Source of the DNA: Povalibacter uvarum
GTDB lineage: Bacteria > Pseudomonadota > Gammaproteobacteria > Steroidobacterales > Steroidobacteraceae
Length of the DNA: 64,000 bases
Reading direction: 5' to 3'
Assembly: GCF_014202975.1 (NCBI RefSeq)
Contig: NZ_JACHHZ010000004.1
Coordinates: 248,001-312,000, forward strand
Below, in pieces: positions 25,893 to 35,202 of the stretch. The first letter of the stretch is position 1. The number at the start of each line of letters is the position of its first letter. The notes beneath the pieces were generated by a model. It did not search any database and was not told the DNA's origin. It was given only the letters and a program-made list of their open reading frames with translations. A program made the translations under genes and the position numbers.

Positions 25893-28645
25893 TGGGTTCT
25901 CCAGTGAGCAGTCCGTCCGCGCGATCACGCTGGGTGTTTTCTCTGAGCGCAACTGCGTCGCTGCTGTGTGCGCTGGTTCCCGCCGGCGCCAGCGAAACGT
26001 CGCCGCGCGAACGGGTGTCGATCAACGCGGGTTGGCGATTCCAGATGGGCGATCCTGAAGGGGCGTCGGCAGGGCTGATGTACGACGTGCGCCCTGATGT
26101 GAAGGAAAGCGCGGACGGAAAGGTCGCGGACGCAAAACCCGAAGAGGCGGAGCAGTTGCACAAGCAAGCGCAGCCGGTGCTCAAGCCGTGGATCCTTCCA
26201 ACCGGCAACGCATTCATCAAGGACCCTGCGCGTCGTTTCGAGCGGCCGCCAGGAAATCCGGGGAGCGACGTCGCGTATGTGCGGAGCCGTTTCGACGACA
26301 GTCGCTGGGAGAAGGTGACGTTGCCGCACGATTGGGCCATCAGGGGACCGTTCCTCACAACGGGACCCTATGGCGGAATGGGTCGGTTGCCGAGTTGGGG
26401 AATCGGCTGGTATCGCAAGAAGCTCGATATTCCGGCGAGCGACGCGGGCAAGTCGATCTTCCTCGATATCGATGGTGCGATGTCGTACACGACTGTCTGG
26501 TTGAACGGCACGCTCATCGGCGGTTGGCCCTACGGCTACAACTCATGGCGTGTCGATCTCACGCCGCACATCGTGCCCGGCGGCGTAAATCAGCTGGCGA
26601 TTCGACTCGACAATCCACCGGAATCCGCGCGCTGGTATCCTGGTGGCGGGCTCTACCGAAACGTGTGGTTGACCAAGACTCACGCCGTTCATATCGCACA
26701 GTGGGGCACTCACATCACGACGCCGGAAGTCTCTGCGTCCTCTGCAACGATCGAGCTGGGCGTCACGATCGACAACCCTTCGGACAGGGCGTCAACGGTC
26801 GAGGTTGCGACCGATGTGTACGCGCTCGACGCGGAAGGTCGACGAGAGAGGAATGTCGTCGCCAGGTTTGCGTCCGCACGCACCAGTATTCCAGCCAACG
26901 CGAGCTCGACCGTCAGAGGGTCGGCGAAGCTGGACAAGCCGCGACTATGGGGGCCGCCGCCAGAGCAGCAGCCCAATCGATATGCAGCGATAACGACCAT
27001 GTCGCTCGATGGCAAGGTGATCGATCGATACGAAACCCGGTTCGGTATCCGCTCCTTGCGATTCGACCCGGACAAGGGAATCTTCGTCAATGGGCGGCAT
27101 GTACCGTTGCGCGGCGTGAACAATCATCACGACCTTGGGTCTCTCGGCGCGGCCTTCAATGAACGCGCCGCGGAGCGCCAGCTCGAGATGCTGATCGAGA
27201 TGGGCGCCAACGCGATCCGCATGGCTCACAATCCCCCGGCACCGGAGTTGCTCGAGCTCACGGACCGATTCGGCCTGCTGGTCGTGGACGAAGTCTTCGA
27301 TTCCTGGGAGCGCAAGAAGACGCCGCTCGATTTCCACCTGATATTCAAGGACTGGCACGAGCAGGATCTGCGTTCGATGCTGCGCCGGGATCGCAATCAC
27401 CCCTCCATCATTCTCTGGAGCGTCGGCAACGAAGTCGGCGAGCAGTACACCGGCGATGAGGGAGCGGCAATTGCAAAACGCCTGAGCGACATCGTGCGGG
27501 AGGAGAGCCCCGATCGTCCGTCGACCGCGGCGATGAACTGGGCGAAACCGCAGATGCCGCTGCCCGCTGCGATCGACGTGATCAGTCTCAACTATCAGGG
27601 TGAAGGCATTCGCCAGGCGCCCGAGTTCGAGGGCACGGACCGGATTCGCACGCCGCCGCAGTACCCGGCGTTTCACGCGAAGTTTCCCGACAAGTCGATC
27701 GTGAGCAGCGAAACTGCATCCGCGTTGAGCAGTCGCGGCACGTACCTGTTTCCTGTTTCAAAGGAGATCAGCGCACCGGTGCGCGAAGGTCGAGGCGGCG
27801 ACTCAGCGAATGGTCATGTCAGCGCATACGAATTGCACGCTGTCGATTTCGGATCGACGGCGGACAAGGTGTTTGCCTCGCTCGACGGGCATCCGTTCGT
27901 CGCCGGTGAATTCGTGTGGACGGGGTGGGACTATCTCGGCGAGCCGACGCCTTACTACACAGCTCGCAGTTCCTATTCGGGAATCATCGATCTCGCTGGC
28001 TTCAGGAAAGACCGGTTCTATCTGTACCAGGCGAGATGGCGACCGGATCTGCCGATGGCGCACATCCTGCCGCACTGGTCGTGGCCTGAGCGCGTCGGCC
28101 AGGTTACTCCCGTGCACGTCTTCTCTTCCGGCGATGAAGCGGAGTTGTTCATCAACGGGAAGTCGCAGGGCAGGAAGAAGAGAGCACCGTTCGAGTATCG
28201 CTTTCGCTGGGACGACACGATCTACGAACCAGGCGAAGTCAAAGTCGCGACCTACAGGAACGGCAAGGCCTGGGCGACTGCGGCGACGAAGACGGCGAGT
28301 GCACCGGCCGGTCTCGATCTCGTCGCCGACCGCGCCAGGCTACGAGCTGACGGGCTCGACTTGTCGTTCATCACCGTTCGTATCGTCGACGGCAACGGAG
28401 TCACGGCACCGCGAGCCAACAATCGCATCAAGTTCAGGATCGACGGACCGGGCGAGATCGTTGCGACGGATAACGGCGATCCGACCAGCTTCGAATCATT
28501 TCAGTCCACTGAACGCGCGGCGTTCAATGGGCTGTGCCTCGTGATCGTTCGAGGACAGCCAGGAAAAGCGGGAAAAGTAACGCTGCGTGCGGAATCGTCA
28601 TCGCTGCAGGGTGATGCGATCACCCTGCAGACTGTCCGTGACTGA
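25892..28645 (+). CDS. GH2 beta-galactosidase-type glycoside hydrolase
   Basis: This 917-residue GH2 enzyme has a signal peptide (WVFSLSATASLLCALVPAGA). Sandwich and immunoglobulin domains are followed by the TIM barrel with acid/base Glu514 in WSVGNEVGEQ and nucleophile Glu607 in VSSETAS. An extended N-terminal block and a C-terminal beta domain that may bind sugar follow the usual layout of large exported GH2 members. GTG 25892 overlaps the GH3 stop by one base; GTG 25904 is also possible. The family acts on beta-galactosides, beta-mannosides or beta-glucuronides; in a xylan operon a beta-galactose side chain of plant xylan is plausible, but specificity is unproven. It closes the operon, 10 bp before the convergent aldo/keto reductase end. 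Confidence 0.87.
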   Translation: MGSPVSSPSARSRWVFSLSATASLLCALVPAGASETSPRERVSINAGWRFQMGDPEGASAGLMYDVRPDVKESADGKVADAKPEEAEQLHKQAQPVLKPWILPTGNAFIKDPARRFERPPGNPGSDVAYVRSRFDDSRWEKVTLPHDWAIRGPFLTTGPYGGMGRLPSWGIGWYRKKLDIPASDAGKSIFLDIDGAMSYTTVWLNGTLIGGWPYGYNSWRVDLTPHIVPGGVNQLAIRLDNPPESARWYPGGGLYRNVWLTKTHAVHIAQWGTHITTPEVSASSATIELGVTIDNPSDRASTVEVATDVYALDAEGRRERNVVARFASARTSIPANASSTVRGSAKLDKPRLWGPPPEQQPNRYAAITTMSLDGKVIDRYETRFGIRSLRFDPDKGIFVNGRHVPLRGVNNHHDLGSLGAAFNERAAERQLEMLIEMGANAIRMAHNPPAPELLELTDRFGLLVVDEVFDSWERKKTPLDFHLIFKDWHEQDLRSMLRRDRNHPSIILWSVGNEVGEQYTGDEGAAIAKRLSDIVREESPDRPSTAAMNWAKPQMPLPAAIDVISLNYQGEGIRQAPEFEGTDRIRTPPQYPAFHAKFPDKSIVSSETASALSSRGTYLFPVSKEISAPVREGRGGDSANGHVSAYELHAVDFGSTADKVFASLDGHPFVAGEFVWTGWDYLGEPTPYYTARSSYSGIIDLAGFRKDRFYLYQARWRPDLPMAHILPHWSWPERVGQVTPVHVFSSGDEAELFINGKSQGRKKRAPFEYRFRWDDTIYEPGEVKVATYRNGKAWATAATKTASAPAGLDLVADRARLRADGLDLSFITVRIVDGNGVTAPRANNRIKFRIDGPGEIVATDNGDPTSFESFQSTERAAFNGLCLVIVRGQPGKAGKVTLRAESSSLQGDAITLQTVRD

Positions 28646-28655
28646 AGAGAGCAGA

Positions 28656-29579
28656 TCAGCCGACGATCTTGATCAGCTCGGCCTGCTGAGCGGCGGAGAG
28701 GAGAGGGCCGAAGCCAGCCTTCAGGTTATCGCTCTGGCGATCGGGCTTGCCCGTGGCCGGAATGACAGCCGTGACTGCTTCGTGGCTCAGCGAGTACTTC
28801 AGGAACATCTGCGCCCACGATGTGATGCCCAGTTCGCCCGCCCAGCCCGGCAACTCCTTGCCCTTGACCTGGGCGAACAGCTTGCCGTCGTTGAAGTTCC
28901 GGTTCGTCAGCACAGCGACGCCGAGCGACTTCGCCAGCGGCAGGACGCGCTTCTCGATGCCCCGGTGAGTCACGGAGTGATTGATCTGCAGGAAGTCCGG
29001 CTTCGTCGCTTCGACGACGTCGGCAAGCTCGTCCTGCGCCGACTCCACATAGTGCGTGACGCCGACGTACTTCACCTTGCCCTGCTTTTTCAGCTCCCGC
29101 GCGACTTCGATCTGTGTTTTCCAGTCGCCGAGATTGTGGACCTGCAACAACTCGACCTGGTCCGTCCGCAGGCGCTTCAACGTGTTGTTGAACTGTGCCA
29201 TTCCCGCTTCGCGGCCGTTTACGCCCGACAGCTTCGTGGCAATGAACGCCTTGGAGCGCGAGCGGGACTCGGCGAGCAGCGGCCCGAGATTGTCCTCGGC
29301 ATTGCTGTAAGTCGGCGCGGTGTCGATCAGCGTCGCGCCGCCGTCGAAGAAGCGCTTCAGTACTTCCTTGAGCGCCTGGTATTCAGCGCTGCCGGCCGGG
29401 ATCTCGAAACTGCCCGAGGTGCCCATGCCGATGACGGGGACCAGTTCACCGCTCGAGGGAATCGGACGTCGTAACATTTTGCTCTCCGCGGCTTGCACCA
29501 GGGATGACCAGCTGGTGCCCAGCAGCACCGAGCCGGCGACGGTGGCGGAAGTACCCAGGAACTCTCGTCGTGTAGTCAT
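28656..29579 (-). CDS. Aldo/keto reductase with Tat-type signal
   Basis: This is a 307-residue aldo/keto reductase whose N-terminus TTRREFLGTSATVAGSVLLG carries a twin-arginine motif and a hydrophobic core, so it should be exported folded. ATG 29579 follows GGGGAAA; an in-frame extension to 29672 lacks both features. The family tetrad is readable: Asp and Tyr in IDTAPTYSNAE, Lys in ATKLSG, His in LLQVHNL. The family reduces aldehydes and ketones with NADPH. Its partners here are unclear. It converges on the GH2 operon and is divergent from the GNAT gene, so it is probably its own unit. Confidence 0.86.
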   Translation of the reverse strand: MTTRREFLGTSATVAGSVLLGTSWSSLVQAAESKMLRRPIPSSGELVPVIGMGTSGSFEIPAGSAEYQALKEVLKRFFDGGATLIDTAPTYSNAEDNLGPLLAESRSRSKAFIATKLSGVNGREAGMAQFNNTLKRLRTDQVELLQVHNLGDWKTQIEVARELKKQGKVKYVGVTHYVESAQDELADVVEATKPDFLQINHSVTHRGIEKRVLPLAKSLGVAVLTNRNFNDGKLFAQVKGKELPGWAGELGITSWAQMFLKYSLSHEAVTAVIPATGKPDRQSDNLKAGFGPLLSAAQQAELIKIVG

Positions 29580-29743
29580 TGCTTGTTTCCCCTTGATCTG
29601 TTGAGACGGGACCTGTTGAAACGGTACCCGTCGTTCGGCAGTGGGCGCCTCCGGTTGGTTCCGTCGACCCACGAAAGTGCCTACCCCGGCTTCCCTAACC
29701 CTCGCTATTCTCGTCGGGTTCCCTGGAAAGTGAGATCAAGCCC

Positions 29744-30229
29744 GTGCCGACGATCCGCAGCGCACACAGCTCAGACGCCGATGCGATCTGGGAAATCATC
29801 GAGCCGGTGGTTCGTGCCGGCGAAACCTATACTTTGCCACGCGACATGACGCGCGAGGACGCGCTGGCCTACTGGTTCGCAGCTGCCCACGAACCGTTCG
29901 TCGCGCTGGATGGCGGGAAGGTGCTGGGCGCGTATTTCATTCAGGCCAATCAGGGTGGCGGCGGTGCGCACGTCGCGAATTGCGGCTACATGACGCACTC
30001 GGCAGCCCAGGGGAAGGGAATCGCGAGGGCGATGCTCGAGCACTCTTTGCAGCGTGCGCGCGAACGAGGCTTCCGTGCGATGCAGTTCAACTTCGTGGTC
30101 AGCACGAACGAGCGCGCGGTGAAGACCTGGCTGTCGCATGGCTTTGAAATCGTCGGGAGATTGCCCGGTGCTTTCAATCATCCACGGTTTGGGTTCGTGG
30201 ATGCGCTTGTCATGTACAAGCAGCTCTGA
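29744..30229 (+). CDS. GNAT family N-acetyltransferase
   Basis: This 161-residue GNAT domain starts at GTG 29744. The acetyl-CoA loop is in the AAQGKGIARAMLEHSL stretch near 85-105, following the beta-strand NCGYMTHSA. The C-terminal part FNFVVSTNERAVKTWLSHGFEIVGRLPGA matches the usual motif of acetyltransferases acting on small amines or proteins. Nothing identifies the acceptor. It is a single gene, divergent from the aldo/keto reductase and followed by a REP-like hairpin. Confidence 0.87.
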   Translation: MPTIRSAHSSDADAIWEIIEPVVRAGETYTLPRDMTREDALAYWFAAAHEPFVALDGGKVLGAYFIQANQGGGGAHVANCGYMTHSAAQGKGIARAMLEHSLQRARERGFRAMQFNFVVSTNERAVKTWLSHGFEIVGRLPGAFNHPRFGFVDALVMYKQL

Positions 30230-30236
30230 GCGTGTC

Positions 30237-30256
30237 ATTCCCGCGCACGCTGGAAT
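30237..30256. repeat. Solo REP-like palindrome
   Basis: A single unit of the REP-like family, GTCAT then the stem ATTCCCGCG/CGCTGGAAT with one mismatch, then CCATC, is placed 7 bp after the GNAT stop and before the convergent transporter end. It is the same repeat as in 8.5 kb and 11.2 kb and could serve as a transcript end for either gene. Confidence 0.72.
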
Positions 30257-30268
30257 CCATCTTTTCAG

Positions 30269-31561
30269 CTATTTCGCCAGCGTCGCCGGTTCGAGGCGCG
30301 GTGCGAGGAGCTGCACGACCAGCAGCGCAAGCAGGTACGCTGAACCTGCCATCACGAAGACGGGAACATAGCTGCCAGTCGTCTGCAGCAGAAAGCCCGT
30401 GAACATCGCGATCATCATTCCGCCCACGGCGCCACCGAAGCCGCCCATGCCGACGACCGATGCGACCGCGCGGCGCGGAAACATGTCGGACGTCAGAGTG
30501 AACACATTTGCCGACCAGCCCTGGTGACCGGCGGTCGCGAGACCGATGAGCGCAACGGCGACCCAGAGATTCTGCACCTGCGAAGCGAAGACGATCGGGA
30601 CGACGCAGAGGGCGCAGACCAGCATTGCGGTCTTGCGTGCCCGATTCACGCTCCATCCAAGCTTGATGAATCGACCCGCGAGCCATCCGCCGAAAATGCT
30701 GCCGATGTCAGCCATCACGTAGATGATCACCAGCGGCAATCCCAGTCCCGTCAGCGTCAGCCCATATTCCTGGTTCAGGAACTTCGGCAGCCAGAACAGG
30801 AAGAACCACCAGATCGGGTCGGTCATGAACTTCGCTGCGACGAATGCCCAGGTCTGTCGATGCTGCAGCAAATGCAGCCACGGCACCGGCGTGTTCTGTT
30901 CAGGCGGGTCGCTGCGAATGTAGGCGAGTTCCGCAGCGGACACCTTCGGATGCTGCTCGGGACTGCGATAGATCGTCCACCACAACACCAGCCAGGTCGC
31001 GCTGAGAACGCCAGTGCACAGAAACGCGGCCTGCCAGCCCCACGTTATCGCAATGATCGGGACAGTCAGGGGCGCAACGATTGCTCCGATGTTCGAACCC
31101 GAGTTGAAGATGCCGGTCGCAAACGCACGTTCCTTGCGCGGGAACCACTCCGCGACGGTCTTGATCGCCGCGGGGAAGTTGCCAGCTTCGCCGAGCCCGA
31201 GCATGAAACGGGCAATCGCGAAGCCGACGACGGTCGCTGCAAGCGAGTGACTCATCGCAGCGATGCTCCACACGCAGACAGCAAGCGCGTAGCCGACGCG
31301 GGTGCCGAGCCGGTCGATCACGGCACCAGCGCTGATCAGCCCGATCGCATATGCGGCCTGGAATGCGGTGACGATGTAGCCGTACTGCTGTTCATCCCAG
31401 CCGATCTCTCCCTGCAGACTGGGCGCGAGCACGCCCAGGACCTGGCGGTCGACGTAGTTGATCGTCGTTGCAAACAGCAGCAGCGCGCAGATGCGCCATC
31501 GGTAGTGGCCGATGACGCCGGTTGCTGACGAAGCTTCCGCGACTGCGCTGTTTGCTTGCAC
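30269..31561 (-). CDS. MFS transporter, ACS/hexuronate (ExuT-like) type
   Basis: This 430-residue major facilitator has 12 predicted membrane helices. Family marks are TTINYVDRQVLGVLAP in helix 1, the loop-2 motif IDRLGTRVGYALA, and the FMLGLGEAGNFPAAIKTVAEWFPRKER region, typical of the anion:cation symporter group that includes hexuronate (ExuT) and galactarate transporters. It starts at GTG 31561, only 3 bp after the GH3 stop, so it is cotranscribed with that enzyme and likely under the operator at 33983-33996. A role importing glucuronate or aldobiouronate-type products is inferred from the locus; glucarate or other acids are alternatives. Confidence 0.87.
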   Translation of the reverse strand: MQANSAVAEASSATGVIGHYRWRICALLLFATTINYVDRQVLGVLAPSLQGEIGWDEQQYGYIVTAFQAAYAIGLISAGAVIDRLGTRVGYALAVCVWSIAAMSHSLAATVVGFAIARFMLGLGEAGNFPAAIKTVAEWFPRKERAFATGIFNSGSNIGAIVAPLTVPIIAITWGWQAAFLCTGVLSATWLVLWWTIYRSPEQHPKVSAAELAYIRSDPPEQNTPVPWLHLLQHRQTWAFVAAKFMTDPIWWFFLFWLPKFLNQEYGLTLTGLGLPLVIIYVMADIGSIFGGWLAGRFIKLGWSVNRARKTAMLVCALCVVPIVFASQVQNLWVAVALIGLATAGHQGWSANVFTLTSDMFPRRAVASVVGMGGFGGAVGGMMIAMFTGFLLQTTGSYVPVFVMAGSAYLLALLVVQLLAPRLEPATLAK

Positions 31562-31564
31562 TGC

Positions 31565-33928
31565 TTACTGCCCGACGGTCAGCGTTGCCGACTTCAGGTC
31601 GACGCTGTTCGGTCCGGCGGAGATGGTGAACTCGCCAGGCTCGACGACGTACTTCATGTCCTCATTCCAGAACGCGAACGCATCACGATCGAGCGAGAAC
31701 TCGACGGTGGTCGACGCGCCGGGTTGCAGCGTGACACGCCGGAACCCCTTCAGCTCTTTCACTGGTCGCGTCACCGAACTCACGACGTCGCGAACGTAGA
31801 GCTGCACGACTTCGTCGCCCGCGCGCGAGCCGGTGTTGCGGACATCCACGGCCACTTTGACTGAACCATCAACGCCGATCTTCGGAGCGGACAGGCGCGG
31901 CGCGCCGATGTCGAAGGTCGTGTACGACAGGCCGAAGCCGAATGGGAACAGCGGCTCCTTCGATTCGAAGATGTAACCGCGATGAGCGCTCGGCTTCTCG
32001 TTGTAGAACATCGGCAGGTGGCCCGCGGAGCGTGCAATCGTCACGGGCAGCTTGCCGCCGGGATTCGCGTCGCCGAAGAGGATGTCAGCCAACGCAGTGC
32101 CGCCTTCCTGGCCCGCGTACCAGCCTTCGAGAACCGCGTTTGCGTTCCCGACGACTTCGGGGATCGACAACGGCTGGCCGTTGATCAGCACCACGGCGAC
32201 CGGCTTCTTCAGCGCGAAGATCGCATCGGCAAGCTCGCCTTGTTCGCCGACGAGGCCGAGACTCGTACGATCGCCGAGGTGATTGTTGGCCCAGCCTTCA
32301 CGGAAGATCGAACTGCTGCCGCCGATGACGAGGACGATCGTGTCTGCGGTCTTGGCGACTTCGACGGCTTCGGCGATTCGCTTGCGATTCTCTTCGGGGC
32401 TCGAGAGAACGACTTCGTCTTCGTACCAATCTCCCGTGTCGGTGAGGCGCACGCCCTCTGCGTGAACCACCCGCGCCCGATCGCCCACTTTCGCCTTGAT
32501 GCCGTCGAGCACACTGATCGCCTGGCGCGGCACGTTCGAGTAGCCACCGAGATCGATTCGTGCGGCATTCGGCCCGATCACCGCGAGCGTTCCGATCTTG
32601 CCGGCATTCAAAGGCAGCAAGCCGTCGTTCTTCAGCAGCACTGCAGTCTTGCGAGCTGCTTCGGCGGCCAGTGCGCGCGCCTGTGCATTGCCTGTGATCG
32701 ACGCCGCATACTTCGCGTCGGCGTAGGGGCTTTCGAAGAGGCCTGACTGAAATTTCAGGCGGAGCATCTGTCGGACGGCATCGTCGATTCTCTGCTGGGT
32801 CACCAGGCCTTGCGCCAGTGCTTGCGGCAGCAGGGAGTAGGACATGCCGTCCGGAAGATCGAAATCGACGCCTGCATTGAGCGCCCGGGCGGCAGCCCTG
32901 ACGCCATCGTTCTCCGTGTGATGGATCTTCACGAGCTCTGCGATTGCGAAGTAGTCGCTGACCACAGCGCCTTTGAAACCCATCTCCTTGCGCAGGACAT
33001 CCTGGAGCAGCCAGCGATTGATGTGCGAAGGCAGGCCGTCGATCTCGTTGTACGAAGCCATCACGGCCAATGCATTGCCGCGTTTGATGGCGGCCGCGAA
33101 CGGCGGGAAGAAGTTCGTGCGCAGGACGCGCTCGGAAATGTTGGCGGGCCCCACGTTGCTGCCGCTCTGAGGCTGGCCGTGACCCGTCATGTGCTTCAGT
33201 GTCACGAACACCCGCTCTTTTCCGAGCGGAATAGTCTCACCCTGGAATCCGCGAACGGCGGCGACGCCCATTTCGCTGACGAGATACGGATCTTCGCCGT
33301 AAGTTTCTTCGATCCGCCCCCAGCGCGGATCACGCGCTACGTCGACGACCGGCGCGAGTACCAGCTGAACGCCACGCGCACGAATCTCCCGTGCAACGAC
33401 GGTGAACACCTGCTCGAGCAACTGCGGATCCCAGGAACTCGCGAGCGCGATCGATTGCGGAAAGCTGGTGGCATTGAGCGCCGCGTAGCCGTGCAGCCCC
33501 TCTTCGTGAAACAGCACGGGAATGCCGAGACGCGTCTTCGTGAGCGCATGGCGCTGCATCGCGTTGATCAGCTCGACGGTCTGGCGCTCGTCGCGATAGG
33601 GCGTCTTGAAGGGACTGCCGACACCTTGCAGGTCGCTGGGCCGCGTGAAGTGACCGATTCCGTTGGGATGCAGCTCACTCGCCTTGGCGGCGTCGAAGCG
33701 GCCCTTCGCGTCGAGAAACTTGTTCTTGTCGGCCCAGACGCTCGTGATCTGCACGATCTTTTCTTCGAGCGTCATGCGTCCCAGCAAGTCCTCGACCCGC
33801 GCTTCGATGGGAGCGGAGGGATCGCGATAAACGGCGCGATCGCGCGAAGTCTGCGCAACGCCGGGCGCCGACAAGGACGCCATGAACAGGCAGCCGACGC
33901 CGACGGCTGCACGGATCGAAGTTCTCAT
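31565..33928 (-). CDS. GH3 beta-glucosidase/xylosidase, exported
   Basis: This 787-residue GH3 enzyme has a signal peptide (AAVGVGCLFMASLSAPGVAQ). The start is ATG 33928 with GGGGG just upstream; ATG 33952 is less likely. The barrel contains the nucleophile Asp325 in VVSDYFAI and PRWGRIEETYGEDPYL. The second GH3 domain reads VIGPNAARIDLGGYS with GGSSSIFREGWANNHLGDR, and a C-terminal FnIII-like domain follows. It differs from the PA14-bearing GH3 in the other operon, so the locus has two GH3 enzymes with different active-site loops. Xylo-oligosaccharide or cellobiose hydrolysis is a fair inference. A LacI-type operator lies 55-68 bp upstream. Confidence 0.92.
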   Translation of the reverse strand: MRTSIRAAVGVGCLFMASLSAPGVAQTSRDRAVYRDPSAPIEARVEDLLGRMTLEEKIVQITSVWADKNKFLDAKGRFDAAKASELHPNGIGHFTRPSDLQGVGSPFKTPYRDERQTVELINAMQRHALTKTRLGIPVLFHEEGLHGYAALNATSFPQSIALASSWDPQLLEQVFTVVAREIRARGVQLVLAPVVDVARDPRWGRIEETYGEDPYLVSEMGVAAVRGFQGETIPLGKERVFVTLKHMTGHGQPQSGSNVGPANISERVLRTNFFPPFAAAIKRGNALAVMASYNEIDGLPSHINRWLLQDVLRKEMGFKGAVVSDYFAIAELVKIHHTENDGVRAAARALNAGVDFDLPDGMSYSLLPQALAQGLVTQQRIDDAVRQMLRLKFQSGLFESPYADAKYAASITGNAQARALAAEAARKTAVLLKNDGLLPLNAGKIGTLAVIGPNAARIDLGGYSNVPRQAISVLDGIKAKVGDRARVVHAEGVRLTDTGDWYEDEVVLSSPEENRKRIAEAVEVAKTADTIVLVIGGSSSIFREGWANNHLGDRTSLGLVGEQGELADAIFALKKPVAVVLINGQPLSIPEVVGNANAVLEGWYAGQEGGTALADILFGDANPGGKLPVTIARSAGHLPMFYNEKPSAHRGYIFESKEPLFPFGFGLSYTTFDIGAPRLSAPKIGVDGSVKVAVDVRNTGSRAGDEVVQLYVRDVVSSVTRPVKELKGFRRVTLQPGASTTVEFSLDRDAFAFWNEDMKYVVEPGEFTISAGPNSVDLKSATLTVGQ

Positions 33929-33982
33929 CGTTCGATTCCCCCTGCGATTCAAAGTAGATGTTCGTTACCTTCCCGACCGGAA

Positions 33983-33996
33983 TGGTAACGCTATCA
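33983..33996. promoter_or_regulatory. LacI-family operator upstream of GH3-MFS operon
   Basis: TGGTAACGCTATCA, within AATGGTAACGCTATCATT, matches the shared consensus TGRTAnCGnTAYCA and lies 55-68 bp before the GH3 start. It is in the interval between the GH3 gene and the GntR-type regulator stop, consistent with control of the GH3-MFS unit. Confidence 0.76.
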
Positions 33997-34026
33997 TTCT
34001 CTCTGCGATCGGGCTACCTTGATTCG

Positions 34027-34911
34027 TCAGATGGCTGAACGGCGTGCGACTTCCATCCGCTTGGAGGCGGCTTCGGAACGTGCCTTCTCGACCGCATCGG
34101 TTTCGGTGGCCGCCAGAATCGAGTCGATGACGCGATCGAGGTGACTGTGCATCGCCCGGCGTGCGGCCTTTGGATCGCGGGACTTCAGTGCATTGAAGAT
34201 CGTCAGGTGATCGTCGTGTCGCGGCTGCACGCCTGCATTGCGCGCGCGATCGAACATTTCGCGGCACATCGGGGACTCGTAGCGCATGTCCCAGAGAATC
34301 TCGACGACCCGCGCAATCGCTGAATTTCCCGTGGCTTCAGCGATCGTGATGTGGAAGTTGCGGTCGGCTTTTTCGCCGGCTTCGTTGTCCGTGTTAGCCG
34401 CCAGCTCCTGGAGCAGTCCGGAGAGCTTTTCGATTTCTTCCTCGGTGATGATGGCCGCAGCGAGCGCAGCGGCTTCTCCCTCGAAAAGACGACGGGCTTC
34501 GGTCACTTCGAAAGGGCCGATATCGAGTTCGGGCGTGTTGGTGTCCTTGGGCGGCGCATCCACCACGTAAATGCCCGAGCCCCGGCGTGCTTCCGCGATG
34601 CCGCGAATCTCGAGCGCGATCATGGCTTCGCGCACGGTTGCACGACTGACATCGAATTCCTGCGCGAGATCGCGCTCCGGCGGCAATCGCGCACCAGGCG
34701 CGTAAACGCCGTTGCGAATCGAAGCGACGATGGCGTTCGCCACCTTCTGGTACAGCTTCGGGGCGTTGTGGGGCCCGATATCGGTGAATTTGCTGTTTGG
34801 CAAAGCTTTGAGTCCGGCCGCCGAGTCTGTTTTTAAGAGGTCAGGCCAATTATTAGCGGGACGTCGGCATGGCCGCAAGATTCCGTGAGGGGAGGCCATC
34901 TGCACATGCAA
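34027..34911 (-). CDS. FadR-subfamily GntR transcriptional regulator
   Basis: The conserved part starts at about residue 50: LYQKVANAIVASIRNG leads into the winged helix LAQEFDVSRATVREAMIALEIRGIAEARRGSG. An all-helical FCD effector domain follows, with metal-ligand-type residues in DRNFHITIAEATGN and HDDHLTIFNAL. That is the layout of FadR/UxuR/ExuR-type regulators of sugar acids. The start is not settled: 34911 is the outer ATG, but the first ~36 residues match nothing and cover a TCAGGCC half-site and A/T-rich promoter-like DNA, so TTG 34803 or nearby is quite possible. It is divergent from the TonB receptor, and its likely binding region is at 34940-35012. A hexuronate effector is inferred. 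Confidence 0.83.
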   Translation of the reverse strand: MHVQMASPHGILRPCRRPANNWPDLLKTDSAAGLKALPNSKFTDIGPHNAPKLYQKVANAIVASIRNGVYAPGARLPPERDLAQEFDVSRATVREAMIALEIRGIAEARRGSGIYVVDAPPKDTNTPELDIGPFEVTEARRLFEGEAAALAAAIITEEEIEKLSGLLQELAANTDNEAGEKADRNFHITIAEATGNSAIARVVEILWDMRYESPMCREMFDRARNAGVQPRHDDHLTIFNALKSRDPKAARRAMHSHLDRVIDSILAATETDAVEKARSEAASKRMEVARRSAI

Positions 34912-34939
34912 AACACGCTGGCTGTCGTAGAACGTACGG

Positions 34940-35012
34940 TTGACAAGTCACTTCAGGCCACTTTAGAGTCAAGTGGACAGGCCACTATGACTGCTCAGTC
35001 TGAAGTGGCCAG
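34940..35012. promoter_or_regulatory. Candidate GntR/FadR operator cluster with -35 box
   Basis: Three related elements occur here: CAGGCCACTT (34954-34963), AAGTGGACAGGCCACT (34971-34986, an AGTGG/CCACT inverted repeat) and TGAAGTGGCCAG (35001-35012). A consensus-like TTGACA at 34940-34945 precedes them, with a weak -10 near 34962-34967. Repeated AGTGG/CCACT arms next to a FadR-type gene suggest its binding sites. The -35 on the + strand suggests control of the receptor. The protein-DNA link is inference. Confidence 0.5.
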
Positions 35013-35202
35013 ATGACCAGATGAATAGAGTTTCAGGTTCGACCTGGGCCAATGGACGCGAAGGGGGCGACTGCATCGGCATGACCGGTGAAGCGCAGTC
35101 GGCAGAAGTGGCAACAGTCAGTTCTTTCATTCACCACGAGCTCCGTGGTTTGCGTTCATCGAAGCGTCACGCGGCGTCGGCCGCTAATTTTTCGTGCGCA
35201 AA

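Noticed and set aside
29603-29632. An imperfect GACGGG/CCCGTC repeat upstream of the aldo/keto reductase
   Set aside because: It resembles the LacI operators only in the GGTACC core; it does not fit the shared consensus.
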